DNA of 64,000 nt from Methylocystis silviterrae (GTDB taxonomy: Bacteria; Pseudomonadota; Alphaproteobacteria; Rhizobiales; Beijerinckiaceae), in contig NZ_JABVWW010000003.1 in assembly GCF_013350005.1 (NCBI RefSeq), forward strand, positions 124,001 to 188,000. The letters run 5' to 3'. Under the pieces are notes generated by a model. That model had not been told where the DNA came from. It saw nothing but the letters and a program-made list of their open reading frames with translations, and ran no database searches. A program made the position numbers and the translations under genes. Below, piece by piece: positions 40,107 to 50,533 of the stretch; within the stretch, counting starts at the first letter, position 1; each line of letters opens with the position of its first letter.

Positions 40107-41195
40107 TCATTCCGCAGCAGCGGGCGCGACCAGGGTAAATTGCTCGACGGCGGCGGCGATGCGGCGCAGCAGGCCCAGGCAGGCCACAATGAAGATGACG
40201 TCAAGGGCCGGCGAAGCGAGGCTTGCCTCCTGCAAAATCTGCCCGAGCGCGCTCAGCAGGCTGACGCTTGAATAGGTCGAGAGGCCATTGCGGCCGAGCA
40301 GCGTGAAGAATGGAAAAAGCCGCGTTTGGCTCAGCGCTGCGGTGATCTTCGAAAAATGAAGCACATAAGCGAGGGCGACGAAATCGATGATGCGGACGAC
40401 GCCAAGATCCGTCTTGTCCCAGTCGAGATAGCGCCCTGCGGCGTCGACAAGCCCGGGCGCCAAGCCAAACGCATTGGAGACGACGAGCGACGACAGGATG
40501 GTGAAGGCGAGAGCGAGTCGATAGGCGATGGCGTGATAAGGCACCCCGCGCGTTTTGAGCGCGCCGCCGCAGTAGATCCCCAGGGCGAACATAAATTGCC
40601 AGGCGAATGGATTGAAATACCAGTAGCCGGGCTCGGGCCATGTGGGAACATTGAACCCCAACAAGCGCGCGGCGGCATAAACCGCGGCCGAGGCCGCAAG
40701 CATGCGTAAACCGCCGCGCGAAGCGCATGCGAAGAGCGCCGGCGCAAGCGCGATCAGCACGACATAGAGTGGCAATATGTTGAAGTAAGCGACTTGGTGA
40801 CTGAGCGCGAGAATGCCGACGACGCCTCGCGCCGGGTCGGCGAAAGGCGCGGCGCGGCTGTTTTCGGAGCCGAGGAAATCCCAGGGCGTGAAATAGCTCG
40901 CGACGCCATAAAGCGCCAACGCCGCCGTGGTCAGACCGAGATGGGCGCCGTAAAGGCGCAGGGCGCGGCCGTAGAGCGAAGCCGCGGCGTCTACGACATT
41001 GCGCCTGAATTTTTCGCCATAGGCCAGGGCGATCGAAACGCCCGAAAGAAAGACAAAGCCTTCGGCTGCATCAGAAAAGCCGAAATTGCGCGGCGTGATC
41101 GCGCCGAGCACATTGCCCGGGATGTGATTCACCAGGATGATGGCGAGGGCCGCGCCCCGCCAGAAATCTATGCCCTCGACTCGCTTTCCCTGCAC
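40107..41195 (-). CDS. opgC: OpgC-family acyltransferase (glucan modification)
   Basis: 362 aa from GTG 41195; the start is uncertain because the frame runs to 41324. The protein begins VEGIDFWRGAALAIILVNHIPGN, the OpgC signature including the conserved His in the first membrane span. About ten hydrophobic spans follow, as in OpgC and related membrane acyltransferases. In Rhizobiales OpgC adds succinyl groups to periplasmic glucans. OpgD is encoded 21 kb away, so glucan genes are scattered. It is divergent from map with a 213-bp gap that must hold both promoters. Confidence 0.85.
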   Translation of the reverse strand: MQGKRVEGIDFWRGAALAIILVNHIPGNVLGAITPRNFGFSDAAEGFVFLSGVSIALAYGEKFRRNVVDAAASLYGRALRLYGAHLGLTTAALALYGVASYFTPWDFLGSENSRAAPFADPARGVVGILALSHQVAYFNILPLYVVLIALAPALFACASRGGLRMLAASAAVYAAARLLGFNVPTWPEPGYWYFNPFAWQFMFALGIYCGGALKTRGVPYHAIAYRLALAFTILSSLVVSNAFGLAPGLVDAAGRYLDWDKTDLGVVRIIDFVALAYVLHFSKITAALSQTRLFPFFTLLGRNGLSTYSSVSLLSALGQILQEASLASPALDVIFIVACLGLLRRIAAAVEQFTLVAPAAAE

Positions 41196-41408
41196 CCGCT
41201 TTCGACGCCCTTTTGTCCCTGCGCCCGTGGCGCGGTAGCAAGCCGCATGCCTCCTTTGATATTGAACCGCGGCTGTCCCGCCAAGACCGCGTTGCGGGCT
41301 TTCCAACGGAATCGCGGGCGGCATCCCGCGGCAGCCTTGCGTTGCCGCCTCAAACCATTACCTTGTCGAGCATACCCTTCGCCCAGGAAAGCCGAGCCGC
41401 CACGTTAC

Positions 41409-42245
41409 ATGACTTTTATCGAATCTCATCTCGCGCCCGCCGCGCGCAAAAGCGGACAGATCAAGCTGCACGGTCCCCAGGATTTCGAGGGCATGCGCGC
41501 CGCGGGCAGGCTGACGGCGGAGGCGCTGGACATGCTGGTCGAACACGTCCAGCCGGGCGTGACGACGCAGGCGCTCGACGATCTGGTTTTCGACTTCGCC
41601 ATGGCGCATGGCGCCTATCCCGCGCCGCTCGACTATCGCGGCTACCGGAAGTCGATCTGCACCTCGATCAACCATGTCGTCTGCCATGGCGTGCCGGACA
41701 GCAAGCCTTTACGCGAAGGCGACATCGTCAATATCGACGTGACGTTCATCCTCGACGGCTGGCACGGCGACGCCAGCCGTATGTTCGCCGTCGGCGAAAT
41801 TCCACGACGGGCGCAACGACTGATCGACGTGACCTATGAGTCGCTTGAGCGGGGCGTCGCCGCCGTCAAGCCTGGCGCGACGACCGGCGACATCGGCGCG
41901 GCGATTCAGCACTATGCCGAAAGCGAGCGCTGTTCGGTCGTGCGGGATTTTTGCGGCCACGGGCTCGGGCGCGTATTCCACGACGAGCCGAATATTCTGC
42001 ACTATGGCGTCAAGGGCGAGGGCGTCGAGTTGCGGCCGGGCATGTTCTTCACCATTGAGCCGATGATCAATCTCGGCCGGTCGCAGGTGAAAATCTTGTC
42101 GGACGGCTGGACGGCCGTCACCCGCGACCGCTCCCTGTCCGCGCAGTTCGAACATTCGATCGGCGTCACCGAAACGGGCGTGGAAGTCTTCACCAAGTCG
42201 CCGGCGGGGCTCGATAATCCCTCTGCCGCGCGCGCCGACGTATGA
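41409..42245 (+). CDS. map: Methionine aminopeptidase, type I
   Basis: 278 aa from ATG 41409. The pita-bread fold has all metal ligands: Asp and Asp in [17 protein letters not shown], His in [12 protein letters not shown], Glu in FFTIEPMIN, and a C-terminal Glu in [26 protein letters not shown] is the typical substrate-pocket loop. It removes the initiator methionine. The stop overlaps the radC start (ATGA), a map-radC pairing seen in related genomes. Confidence 0.96.
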   Translation: MTFIESHLAPAARKSGQIKLHGPQDFEGMRAAGRLTAEALDMLVEHVQPGVTTQALDDLVFDFAMAHGAYPAPLDYRGYRKSICTSINHVVCHGVPDSKPLREGDIVNIDVTFILDGWHGDASRMFAVGEIPRRAQRLIDVTYESLERGVAAVKPGATTGDIGAAIQHYAESERCSVVRDFCGHGLGRVFHDEPNILHYGVKGEGVELRPGMFFTIEPMINLGRSQVKILSDGWTAVTRDRSLSAQFEHSIGVTETGVEVFTKSPAGLDNPSAARADV

Positions 42246-42967
42246 AGAAGGCGGCTGACGCCGCATCCAGCGACGGCTCTGGCCTGCGCGAGGCCGCGCC
42301 CCACTATCACGGCCACCGGCAGCGCCTGCGCGATCGCTTCATGGAAGCCGGCGAAGCGGCGCTTGCCGATTACGAAATGCTGGAGCTGCTGTTGTTTCGC
42401 GCCATCGCGCGCCGCGACGTGAAGCCGCTCGCCAAGGCCTTGATCACGCGCTTCGGCTCCTTCGCCGAGACGGTCGCGGCGCGGCCGGAAAGGCTTCGTG
42501 AGGTTGAGGGCCTCAGCGAAGCGGCGATCGTCGAAATCAAGCTTGTGGAAGCTGCGGCGAAACGCCTGGCGCGCGGCGCCCTGCAAAAGCGTCCTGTGCT
42601 TTCCTCATTCATGGAGGTACTCGACTATTGCCGAACGGCGATGGCTTTCGCCGAGCGGGAGGAGTTTCGCATCCTGTTCCTCGACAAACGCAACGCGCTG
42701 ATCGCCGACGAGGTGCAGGGCGTCGGAACCATCGACCATACGCCCGTCTATCCGCGCGAAATCGTCAGACGTGCGCTGGAGCTTGGCGCGAGTGCGCTCA
42801 TCCTGGCGCATAACCATCCATCCGGAGATCCGACGCCATCGTCCGCCGACATCCGCATGACGAAGGACATCGCCGCCATCGCGCAGCCGTTCGGCATTAC
42901 AGTCCACGACCACATCATTGTCGGCCGTCATGGCCATGCCAGCTTCAGAGGGCTGAAGCTCATTTGA
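42242..42967 (+). CDS. radC: RadC/JAMM-domain protein
   Basis: 241 aa, translationally coupled to map by a 4-bp overlap. N-terminal UPF0758/helix-hairpin-helix region (LEVEGL-like [15 protein letters not shown]), then the JAMM metalloprotease-like motif [18 protein letters not shown]. The usual zinc ligands His, His and Asp are all there. RadC was first linked to recombination, but its biochemical role is unresolved. Confidence 0.93.
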   Translation: MKKAADAASSDGSGLREAAPHYHGHRQRLRDRFMEAGEAALADYEMLELLLFRAIARRDVKPLAKALITRFGSFAETVAARPERLREVEGLSEAAIVEIKLVEAAAKRLARGALQKRPVLSSFMEVLDYCRTAMAFAEREEFRILFLDKRNALIADEVQGVGTIDHTPVYPREIVRRALELGASALILAHNHPSGDPTPSSADIRMTKDIAAIAQPFGITVHDHIIVGRHGHASFRGLKLI

Positions 42968-43029
42968 CGCGAAGTCCGTGCACAGGCGTCAGGCTTGACG
43001 CGACACTTTCAAAAGCGGGCTGAGTCGTA

Positions 43030-44418
43030 TTGTCCTATTTCGTCACGCCGCTCATCATCGCCACCGCGCTCTTCATGGAGCAGCTCGACGGCACTGTGCT
43101 CGCCACGGCGCTGCCGGCGATGGCGGCCGATCTTCACGAAGATCCCGTGGCGCTGAAACTCGCGCTGACGTCCTATCTTCTATCGCTCGCGGTCTTCATT
43201 CCGCTTTCGGGCTGGGCGGCGGATCGCTTTGGCGCACGGCGGGTCTTTCGCGCGGCGATCATCGTTTTCACCTTCGGCTCCATTCTCTGCGGCCTGTCCA
43301 ATTCGCTCGGCGCGATCGTGGCGTTCCGGATCGTGCAAGGCCTCGGCGGCGCGATGATGACGCCGGTCGGACGCCTCGTGCTGCTGCGCACCGCGCCGCG
43401 CCACGAACTTGTGCGCGCCATGGCCTATCTTACCATCCCGGCGCTCATGGGCCCGATGATCGGCCCGCCGATCGGCGGCTTCATCGCGACGTATTTTCAC
43501 TGGCGCTACATCTTCTGGATCAATGTCCCGATCGGCGCGCTCGGCGTCATGCTGGTCACGCGCTTTATTCCAGACATGCGCGAGGAATGGACGCCGCCGC
43601 TCGACGTCGCCGGCGCGATCCTTTCGGGCGTCGGCCTCTCCTGCCTCGTCTTTGGCTTCACGATCGCGGGGCGCGGCTTCGCGCCGGCGCCGGTCGTGGT
43701 TTTGATCGTCGCGCTCGGGGCAGGGGCGCTCTTCGCTTATGTGCGCCACGCGAAACGCGCGCCCTATCCGATCGTCGATCTCGATCTCTTGCGGATCCCG
43801 ACGTTCCGCGCGGCGGTCTTTGGGGGCTTTCTGTTTCGCGTTGGCTTGGGCGCAACGCCCTTCCTGCTACCGCTGTTGTTGCAAGCGGGCTTCGGACTCT
43901 CCGCTTATGAAGCGGGGCTTCTGACCTTCGTTTCGGCGGCAGGCGCGATGGCGATGAAAACGACCGCGCAGCCAATCCTGCGGATTTTCAGCTTTCGGCG
44001 GGTGCTGATCGTCAATGCGCTCATCTCCGCCGGCTTTCTCGCCTTCAACGCCAGTTTCACGGCGGCGACGCCGCATTTGGTCATCATGGGCGCGCTGCTC
44101 GTTGGCGGCTTTTTCCGCTCGCTGGAGTTTACGGCGCTCAACGCCATCGCCTACGCCGACGTCGATCAGGATGCGATGAGCCGCGCCACGAGTTTCGCCT
44201 CCGTCGCGCAGCAATTGTCGCTGTCGACGGGCGTCGCCATTGGCGCGGCGGCGCTGGAGGCGACGCGCGCGCTGCGCGGCGGCGGCGCGCTGCAGGCGGC
44301 GGATTTCACGCCGGCCTTCATTGTCGTGGCGCTGATCTCGATGCTTTCGGTGATGAGCTTCCTGCCGCTCGCGCCCAATGCGGGCGACGACCTGACGGGG
44401 CGCCGAAAACGCGTGTAA
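43030..44418 (+). CDS. MFS drug-efflux transporter (DHA2/EmrB-type)
   Basis: 462 aa from TTG 43030; ATG 43075 is an alternative if the TTG is wrong. The first span carries the DHA2 signature (EQLDGTVLATALPAMA). Motif A GWAADRFGARRVF follows the second helix, and the antiporter motif C appears in MGPMIGPPIGGFIATYFHWRYIFWIN. About 12-14 membrane spans are evident. It probably exports a hydrophobic compound using the proton gradient. No MFP partner or regulator lies next to it, so it may act alone. Confidence 0.9.
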   Translation: MSYFVTPLIIATALFMEQLDGTVLATALPAMAADLHEDPVALKLALTSYLLSLAVFIPLSGWAADRFGARRVFRAAIIVFTFGSILCGLSNSLGAIVAFRIVQGLGGAMMTPVGRLVLLRTAPRHELVRAMAYLTIPALMGPMIGPPIGGFIATYFHWRYIFWINVPIGALGVMLVTRFIPDMREEWTPPLDVAGAILSGVGLSCLVFGFTIAGRGFAPAPVVVLIVALGAGALFAYVRHAKRAPYPIVDLDLLRIPTFRAAVFGGFLFRVGLGATPFLLPLLLQAGFGLSAYEAGLLTFVSAAGAMAMKTTAQPILRIFSFRRVLIVNALISAGFLAFNASFTAATPHLVIMGALLVGGFFRSLEFTALNAIAYADVDQDAMSRATSFASVAQQLSLSTGVAIGAAALEATRALRGGGALQAADFTPAFIVVALISMLSVMSFLPLAPNAGDDLTGRRKRV

Positions 44419-44495
44419 TCTCACGGCCGATCGGCGGGCTGAGAGCTCTTGTCGATGAGGATCGCGCGCGCCAAATCGACTGAAACGAGGATGTT

Positions 44496-45521
44496 ATGTC
44501 GAACGCAGCCCAAGACTTCATCGCCGGGCTCCCGAAGGCGGAGCTTCACCTTCATATCGAGGGGACGCTTGAACCCGAGATGGCCTTCGCGCTCGCCGAG
44601 CGCAACGGCGTCAAGCTCCCGTACGCTTCGGTCGAGGCGATGCGCCGCTTATACGATTTCCAAAACCTCGCGGACTTTCTCGATCTTTATTATCAGGCGA
44701 CGCAGGCGCTCTTGACCGAGCGAGACTTCTACGATCTGGCGCGCGCGTATCTCGACCGCGCCCGCGAGGAAAATGTTCGCCACGCCGAAATCTTTTTCGA
44801 TCCGCAGGCGCATACGCGCCGCGGCGTTCCCTTGGGCGCAGTCGTGGAGGGATTGAGCGCAGCTCTGAACGACGCCGCGCGCGAGGGCGGGCCGACCTCG
44901 CGCCTCCTCATGTGCTTCCTGCGCGATCTCGATGCGGCGGACGCCATGGCCACGCTCGAAGCGGCGCGCCCCTGGCTCGATCGCATTACCGGGGTCGGAC
45001 TGGATTCCGCAGAAGCCGGAAATCCTCCGGGCAAGTTCACAGAGGTTTATGAGCGCGCCCGTTCGCTCGGCCTGCGCGCCGTGGCGCATGCGGGCGAAGA
45101 AGGACCCGCCGCCTATGTCTCCGAAGCGCTGGATCGCTTGAAGGTCGAGCGCATCGACCACGGCGTTCACGCGATCGATGACGCGCCCCTGGTTCAGCGG
45201 CTCGCGCGCGAGCGGGTTCCGCTGACCGTCTGTCCGCTGTCGAATATACGCCTTCGCGTCTATCCCGATATGCGCGCGCATCCGATTCAGCGGCTCTTCG
45301 AGGCAGGCGTCGTCGTGACCGTCAATTCGGACGATCCGGCCTATTTTGGCGGCTATGTGAACGAGAACTACCGCGCCATTCAGCAGGCTTTCGCATTAGG
45401 AGCAGCCGAGCTGAGGCAGCTCGCGAAAAACAGTTTCGCGGCCTCGTTTCTTTCTGATGAGGAAAAGAGAGAAAGGATCGCCGAGGTCGACGCCTACGCC
45501 GCAAAAGCGCGCGGCGCCTAA
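44496..45521 (+). CDS. Adenine deaminase (adenosine deaminase family)
   Basis: 341 aa from ATG 44496. The amidohydrolase metal site is seen as ELHLHIEGT, AHAGEEGP, RIDHGVHAIDD and NSDDPAYFGGY. EEGP after HAG and PAYFGGY in place of adenosine-deaminase sequences are marks of the adenine deaminase branch (Aah1/PA0148-like), so adenine rather than adenosine is the likely substrate, yielding hypoxanthine. HpnG in this window releases adenine, and gpt is a purine salvage gene, giving a plausible local supply and use. It ends 9 bp from the convergent rlmE. Confidence 0.9.
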   Translation: MSNAAQDFIAGLPKAELHLHIEGTLEPEMAFALAERNGVKLPYASVEAMRRLYDFQNLADFLDLYYQATQALLTERDFYDLARAYLDRAREENVRHAEIFFDPQAHTRRGVPLGAVVEGLSAALNDAAREGGPTSRLLMCFLRDLDAADAMATLEAARPWLDRITGVGLDSAEAGNPPGKFTEVYERARSLGLRAVAHAGEEGPAAYVSEALDRLKVERIDHGVHAIDDAPLVQRLARERVPLTVCPLSNIRLRVYPDMRAHPIQRLFEAGVVVTVNSDDPAYFGGYVNENYRAIQQAFALGAAELRQLAKNSFAASFLSDEEKRERIAEVDAYAAKARGA

Positions 45522-45530
45522 GCGCATAGC

Positions 45531-46229
45531 CTATTCGAAGCGGCGCCCGCGAAAGCCCGTCGCCAGGACATAGAGCTCGGCCGAACCCGCGCGGCTCGCC
45601 GCCGGCTTGACGTGCCGCACCGTCGCGAAATCGCGCTTGAGCCGCGTGAGCAGCTGGCCTTCGGTTCCACCTTGCAGCACCTTGGCGATGAAGAAGCCGC
45701 CTTCCGCCAACACGTCGCAAGCGAAATCAGCGGCAAGCTCGGCGAGAGCCACGATGCGCAGATGATCCGTCGCCCGATGCCCAGTGGCGTTCGCGGCCAT
45801 GTCCGACATCACGCCGTCGGCGTGGCCTCCCAGCATTTCTCTGATGAATTCCGGCGCGTCGGGATCGTTGAAATCCTTCACCGCGAATTCGACGCCATCG
45901 ATCGGCTCCATGTCGAGAAGATCGACGGCGACGACTTTGCCCTTCCCCTCTTTCGCCTTCACATGCGCGGCGGCGACCTGTGACCAGCCGCCAGGCGCGG
46001 CGCCAAGATCGACGATGCGGTCGCCCGGCTTAAAGAGATGATAGCGATCATCCATCTCGATGAGCTTATAGGCGGCGCGCGAGCGGTAGCCCTCGCGCTT
46101 AGCCCGCGCGACATAAGGATCATTGAGCTGGCGCTCCAGCCAGAGCGTCGAGGAGAGCGACCGCTTGCGCGCGGTTTTGACCCGCGTCTTGAGCGATCGT
46201 CCGCCTTCGCGCCCGGACTCTTTCGTCAC
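45531..46229 (-). CDS. rlmE: 23S rRNA (uridine-2'-O)-methyltransferase RlmE/FtsJ
   Basis: 232 aa from GTG 46229, whose GTGA overlaps the stop of the upstream ABC transporter gene. The Rossmann methyltransferase shows [16 protein letters not shown] and [11 protein letters not shown]. The K-D-K-E catalytic set is visible: Lys in AYKLIEMDD, Asp in [17 protein letters not shown], Lys in FIAKVLQGG, and Glu near [10 protein letters not shown]. It methylates U2552 of 23S rRNA. The N-terminal 25 residues are basic and may bind RNA. Confidence 0.95.
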   Translation of the reverse strand: MTKESGREGGRSLKTRVKTARKRSLSSTLWLERQLNDPYVARAKREGYRSRAAYKLIEMDDRYHLFKPGDRIVDLGAAPGGWSQVAAAHVKAKEGKGKVVAVDLLDMEPIDGVEFAVKDFNDPDAPEFIREMLGGHADGVMSDMAANATGHRATDHLRIVALAELAADFACDVLAEGGFFIAKVLQGGTEGQLLTRLKRDFATVRHVKPAASRAGSAELYVLATGFRGRRFE

Positions 46230-48325
46230 GCGTGCACCTTGTCGCGCGGGCTGAAGACGCCGCCGGGCGCCGGCTCCATGACGATGTCTCGATCGTGGAA
46301 GGCGTGCAGCGTCGACCGATGGCCGATCGAGACGATCGTCGTGCCGGGCAGCCGCTCGCGCAGCATCGCGTAGATCTCTTCTTCGAGCTGCTCGTCGAGC
46401 GCCGACGTCGCTTCGTCGAGGAAAAGCCAATCCGGCTTGGCGAGAAGCGCGCGGGCGATGGCGACGCGCTGCTGCTCGCCGCCTGAAAGCCGCTGACCCC
46501 AGTTGTTTTCCTCGTCGAGGCGCTCCACGAAAGGCGCAAGCCGCGCAGCGCGCAATGCCTCCTGAACGTCAGCGCGCGAATAGTCGTCGACATGGCCGGG
46601 ATAGACGATGGCGTCGGCCAGCGCCCCCATCGGAATGTAGGGCCGCTGCGGCGCCAGCATCACCTTCGCGCCGCGCGGAGTCAGCACCTCGCCCGAAGCA
46701 TAAGGCCAGATGCCGGCGATGGTGCGAAACAGCGTCGACTTGCCGGAACCCGACGGGCCGGTGAGCAGCGCCGACTGGCCGGCGGCGAGCGTCAGATCGT
46801 CGACCGTTACGATTTGGCGTCCATCGGGCAAAGCAAGCGTCAGCCCGCGCAGGCGAATATCAGCGCCGTCCGTCGGAAAGACAATCTGCGTCGCGGACGT
46901 CAGCCCGCGGGCCGTATCGATCGCGTGGTCAAAGGACGACAAGCGGTCGAGCACGGACTTAAAATTGGCGAGAGAGGTGTAATAGCTGATGAAGAAGGTC
47001 AGCGCGCTCTCCACCCGGCCAAAGGCGCTCGCCGTTTGCGTCATGACGCCGAGCGTAATGCGCCCGGCGAAATAGAAGGGCGCCGTGATCACGTAAGGAA
47101 TGATCGGCGACAACTGTCCGTAGGTGGAGGTGAACACCATCAGCTGCTTGCGCTTCTGCACGATCGCCAGATAGTTGACGATAATGCCGGCGAAGCGCCG
47201 GAGCAGCGAGCCGCGCTCGGCAGGCTCGCCGCCGAGCAGCGCGATCTGCTCGCTGTATTCGCGCATACGGGCCAGCGAAAAGCGGAAATCGGCCTCGCGT
47301 CTCTGCCGATCAAAGTAGAGCCCGGTGAGAGTGCGGCCGATAAGATGCGTCACCAGCGTTCCCACCGCCGCATAGATCAACACCGCCCAGAACAGGAAGC
47401 CGGGAATATAGATCTCCGTTCCGGGCAGCGGATAATTGCCGGAAAGATCCCACAGCACATAGGCGAAGGAAACGAGCGAACTCAAGGTGGAGATCAGCAG
47501 GATCGAATAGGAGTAGACGCCGTAGCCTTCCTCCCCGCCGCTGATGAAGCGATTGACGTCTTCGGCGATGCGCTGGTCCGGATTGTCAGCGCCGCTCCCG
47601 GCGAGCGCCATCCCGTAATGCGTGTGCGCGCCGAGCCAGCGCTCGATATAATGTTCCGTCAGCCACCGGCGCCAGCGGATAATCAGCATCGACTGCAGAA
47701 CGAATTCGATGATCACGGAGGCAACGTAGACGAAGGCCCATGGCGTGAACACCAGGAAGAGCTGCCGCCAGAACTCGGCAGCGTTCTTTTCTTGAATGGC
47801 GTTGTACCAGTCGCGATTGAAGAAGGACAGGCGGACGGTGATGCCGACCTGTCCTTGATTGAGGAGCACGAGCACCACCACCATGGCGATGGCGATCGCG
47901 CTCTCTCGCGCCGCAAAGGGCTGGAATGGCCAGACGCGCCCTTCGCCACGATCGCGCGAACTGAAATAAAGATCGGCGATGCGCGTCATCTCCCGCACGA
48001 CTGGAAGGTGCGAGATCGCGTAAACGATGATCGAGAACACCGCCACGGTGAGCGGCATGGTTTCGGGCGGCGCATAGTCTTTCATCGACTCCGGCCATAG
48101 GCCTTCCGCCTGGGCGAGGCCGACGAGTCCGAAGATGATCGTCTCCGTTGAAAAAATGAAGGCGAAGATTTTCAGGAAGCTCGACATGTCGGCCGCGCGC
48201 CATGTCGTATAGGCGCAGAGCGCCGCCGCGGCGACGAGGACGAATAGGCTGGAGTCGCCTTTATGGGCGCCGACCAGCGCGGTAAGCGCCGCGAAGACCG
48301 CGACCGCCACGCTCAATTTCCGCAT
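46226..48325 (-). CDS. SbmA/BacA-like ABC transporter (fused permease and ATPase)
   Basis: 699 aa. The N-terminal half has about eight hydrophobic spans and the SbmA/BacA-type core ([38 protein letters not shown]). The C-terminal ATPase carries Walker [10 protein letters not shown], signature LSGGEQQR and Walker [10 protein letters not shown]. This is the YddA/ABCD-like group (vitamin B12, bleomycin or antimicrobial-peptide transport). In rhizobia, related BacA-type proteins import peptides and affect very-long-chain fatty acids; the substrate here is unknown. It is coupled to rlmE by GTGA overlap. Confidence 0.9.
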   Translation of the reverse strand: MRKLSVAVAVFAALTALVGAHKGDSSLFVLVAAAALCAYTTWRAADMSSFLKIFAFIFSTETIIFGLVGLAQAEGLWPESMKDYAPPETMPLTVAVFSIIVYAISHLPVVREMTRIADLYFSSRDRGEGRVWPFQPFAARESAIAIAMVVVLVLLNQGQVGITVRLSFFNRDWYNAIQEKNAAEFWRQLFLVFTPWAFVYVASVIIEFVLQSMLIIRWRRWLTEHYIERWLGAHTHYGMALAGSGADNPDQRIAEDVNRFISGGEEGYGVYSYSILLISTLSSLVSFAYVLWDLSGNYPLPGTEIYIPGFLFWAVLIYAAVGTLVTHLIGRTLTGLYFDRQRREADFRFSLARMREYSEQIALLGGEPAERGSLLRRFAGIIVNYLAIVQKRKQLMVFTSTYGQLSPIIPYVITAPFYFAGRITLGVMTQTASAFGRVESALTFFISYYTSLANFKSVLDRLSSFDHAIDTARGLTSATQIVFPTDGADIRLRGLTLALPDGRQIVTVDDLTLAAGQSALLTGPSGSGKSTLFRTIAGIWPYASGEVLTPRGAKVMLAPQRPYIPMGALADAIVYPGHVDDYSRADVQEALRAARLAPFVERLDEENNWGQRLSGGEQQRVAIARALLAKPDWLFLDEATSALDEQLEEEIYAMLRERLPGTTIVSIGHRSTLHAFHDRDIVMEPAPGGVFSPRDKVHA

Positions 48326-48407
48326 CTTTCACCTTGGATGTGAGAAGCCGCTCGGCTCGCCGCGACCGCGTCGCCGGCGATTGCCGTCTAGCCCCATGAT
48401 AGAGGAG

Positions 48408-48740
48408 TCAGTCCTCTTCAGGAATGACCGCGTCGCCATTGACATGCGCGACAAGCACGGGCGAGGCCTTAAAGGTCAGCACGCGGCGCGACGTTATCGT
48501 GGCCTCGACGCCAGTTTTGGGATTGCGGCCAATGCGCTCACGCTTGGCGCGCACGTTGAAAGTCCCGAAAGAACGCAGTTTTACGGATTCGCCGCGGAGC
48601 AAAGCTTCGCTGATCTCGTCAAAAGTCGCGTCCAGGATTTTGCGGGCTTCGGCGCGGGACAGCGATGGGCAACAGCCATAGACGGCTTCTCGCAGCGCCG
48701 CCCGCGTCAAGGTGCTGCCTGGGGCGGTTCTCCTTACCAT
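48408..48740 (-). CDS. ihfA: HU/IHF-family DNA-binding protein (IHF alpha-like)
   Basis: 110 aa from ATG 48740. The fold starts TLTRAALREAVYGCCPSLS and continues to the DNA-bending arm with RIGRNPKTGVEATITSRRVLTFKAS, where the IHF/HU signature GRNPKTG is intact. The N-terminal VRRTAPGST and the acidic C terminus are like alphaproteobacterial IhfA. The open frame extends to 48962, but the extra part lacks similarity and overlaps the next gene. IHF alpha works with IhfB, which is not in this window. Confidence 0.88.
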   Translation of the reverse strand: MVRRTAPGSTLTRAALREAVYGCCPSLSRAEARKILDATFDEISEALLRGESVKLRSFGTFNVRAKRERIGRNPKTGVEATITSRRVLTFKASPVLVAHVNGDAVIPEED

Positions 48741-48951
48741 GCGAAGAAAGCGCCCAATGATCGTTCTGTCGGGACTGGGCTGGACACAATTCCCCCTCGA
48801 AGCTTCTGGCAATCGCAACATGGCAATAAGTGGGCGCTGAACCCATGGCCTCATAGTACGCATAAACGACCGATTTGCAAGGGCGATCACGTGTTCTGCG
48901 TCCCGATGAAACAACCGGACGCTGACCTGCGGGCGGGCGATAGCGGAACCC

Positions 48952-49776
48952 TCAAACGGCAAGCTTCACCTTGTGCTGCGCCACCGGGATCATGGCGCGA
49001 ATTTTACGAATGCGTTCGACGTCCACATAGGACGATACGAGCCCCGGCCCTTCGGAAGCCTTGGCGACGACTTGGCCCCAAGGGTCGGCGATCAGAGAAT
49101 TGCCGTATGTGAAGCGCGTCTCATGCCCGGCCTTATGCGCGCCCGTTTGCGCCGGCGCGCAGAGATAGGCCTGCATCTCGATCGCGCGCGCGCGGCACAG
49201 CACTTCCCAATGGTCCTTGCCGGTCACCAGCGTGAACGCCGCCGGCAGTGCGACGATATCCGCGCCCTTATCCGCGAGCGCCTGGAAGAGATATGAAAAG
49301 CGGAGGTCGTAACAGATCGCGCAGCCGACGGTGACGCCCTCGCAATCATAGGTGACGACGGAGTCGCCCGGCTTGAACGCGGCGCTCTCGTGATATTTCG
49401 CCCCGTCGGGCGCCGTGATGTCGAACATGTGAATCTTGCGGTAGCGCGCCACCTCCTTGCCCTCGCGGTTGAAGGCGACGCTGGTGTTGTGCAACCGCTC
49501 CTCGCCAGGCGCTTTTTCTAGAATCGACCCGGCGTGTATGAAGACCTTGTGCTCGCGCGCGAGCGCCTGGCACATTTGATAGGCGGGACCGCCCGGCAGC
49601 TCCTCGGCGGCGGCCATCTTCTCGGCGCGCGAGCCGCCGATGAAATCGAAGACCTCAGGAAGACAAATCCAGTCCGGACGCTCCTGAACAACGGCGCGCT
49701 CGATCAAAGCGCGGGCGTTGGCGAGGTTCAAGGCCTTATCGCCAACGGAATTCATCTGAACCAGAGTAACCTTCAT
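48952..49776 (-). CDS. Carbon-nitrogen hydrolase (Nit-like amidase)
   Basis: 274 aa from ATG 49776 (MKVTLVQMNSVGDKALN). The catalytic Glu-Lys-Cys set is visible: Glu in CLPEVFDF, Lys in YRKIHMFDI, Cys in GCAICYDLRF. The Nit1/NitFhit-like features (SYLFQALADKGADIVALPAAFT) suggest a deaminated-glutathione or omega-amidase-type enzyme rather than a true nitrilase. It is probably cytoplasmic. Its neighbours, ihfA and tetR, share the strand without an obvious link. Confidence 0.9.
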   Translation of the reverse strand: MKVTLVQMNSVGDKALNLANARALIERAVVQERPDWICLPEVFDFIGGSRAEKMAAAEELPGGPAYQMCQALAREHKVFIHAGSILEKAPGEERLHNTSVAFNREGKEVARYRKIHMFDITAPDGAKYHESAAFKPGDSVVTYDCEGVTVGCAICYDLRFSYLFQALADKGADIVALPAAFTLVTGKDHWEVLCRARAIEMQAYLCAPAQTGAHKAGHETRFTYGNSLIADPWGQVVAKASEGPGLVSSYVDVERIRKIRAMIPVAQHKVKLAV

Positions 49777-49888
49777 CGACCGCCCGATTGTTTCGCCGTT
49801 GCTCCCGCGACTCACAGTCGCATCCTAACGAATAGCGCCGCTCGCTCATTATACGTCGCCGGCGCCGAAGGTATAGGTCGAATCGCGT

Positions 49889-50533
49889 TTAGCGCGACAA
49901 CGTCGCCGATCGGTTGAGGTCGCGAAAGCCGGCGCGCAACGCTGCAATGCAAAATTCCACCATTTGCGCGCTCGTCGGCGTTGGGCGCTCGGCGCACTCC
50001 ACCATCAGCCTCGGGTGGCAGTAGCGAATACAGGCGGCGTGCACCAGCCGCGCCGCGAGCTGCGCATCGCCCTCAGCAAATTCGCCGCTCTCCATGCCCG
50101 AGCGAATGACGTCCCCGAGCGCGGCGTCGATTCGCTCGATGTGATCCGAGATGATCGGCCAATTCTCGTCGAGCGCCGCTTCCACCATGTCGTGCAGCTT
50201 GCGGTCGGCGACGTAGCGCTCGGCGTTCATCGCCTCATTGGACAGGATGAGCGTGCGCAGCCGCTGCTCCGCCGAACCAGGCCCATGCGCGATGCTCTGC
50301 GCCGACTGTTCGACTTCGTTCATCAGATGGCGGGCGACAGCGGCGTTGATTTCCGATTTGGCGCCAAAGAAGCGATAGACGTTCGCCGGCGACATCCGCA
50401 ATTCGCGGGCGATGTCGGCGACCGTGGTCTTTTGGAAGCCGATCTCGCGGAAGAGCCGCTCCGCGGTGGCGATGATTCTCGCGCGCTGCTCGGTCTCGCG
50501 CGCGTTCTGCGTGCTAGCCCCCACCACGCTCAT
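49889..50533 (-). CDS. TetR-family repressor of the adjacent RND pump
   Basis: 214 aa from ATG 50533, whose ATGA overlaps the stop of the RND pump gene. The HTH domain is IIATAERLFREIGFQKTTVADIARELRMSPANVYRFFGAKSEI, the standard TetR layout, followed by a helical ligand-binding domain. Being the last gene of the adaptor-pump-tetR operon suggests negative feedback: the repressor probably binds the 9-bp palindrome at 54811-54834 upstream of the adaptor gene. The inducer is unknown. Confidence 0.93.
   Translation of the reverse strand: MSVVGASTQNARETEQRARIIATAERLFREIGFQKTTVADIARELRMSPANVYRFFGAKSEINAAVARHLMNEVEQSAQSIAHGPGSAEQRLRTLILSNEAMNAERYVADRKLHDMVEAALDENWPIISDHIERIDAALGDVIRSGMESGEFAEGDAQLAARLVHAACIRYCHPRLMVECAERPTPTSAQMVEFCIAALRAGFRDLNRSATLSR

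Noticed and set aside
46592-48100. 502-codon open frame opposite the ABC transporter
   Set aside because: His/Arg/Gly-rich shadow frame; the minus strand has all ABC motifs.
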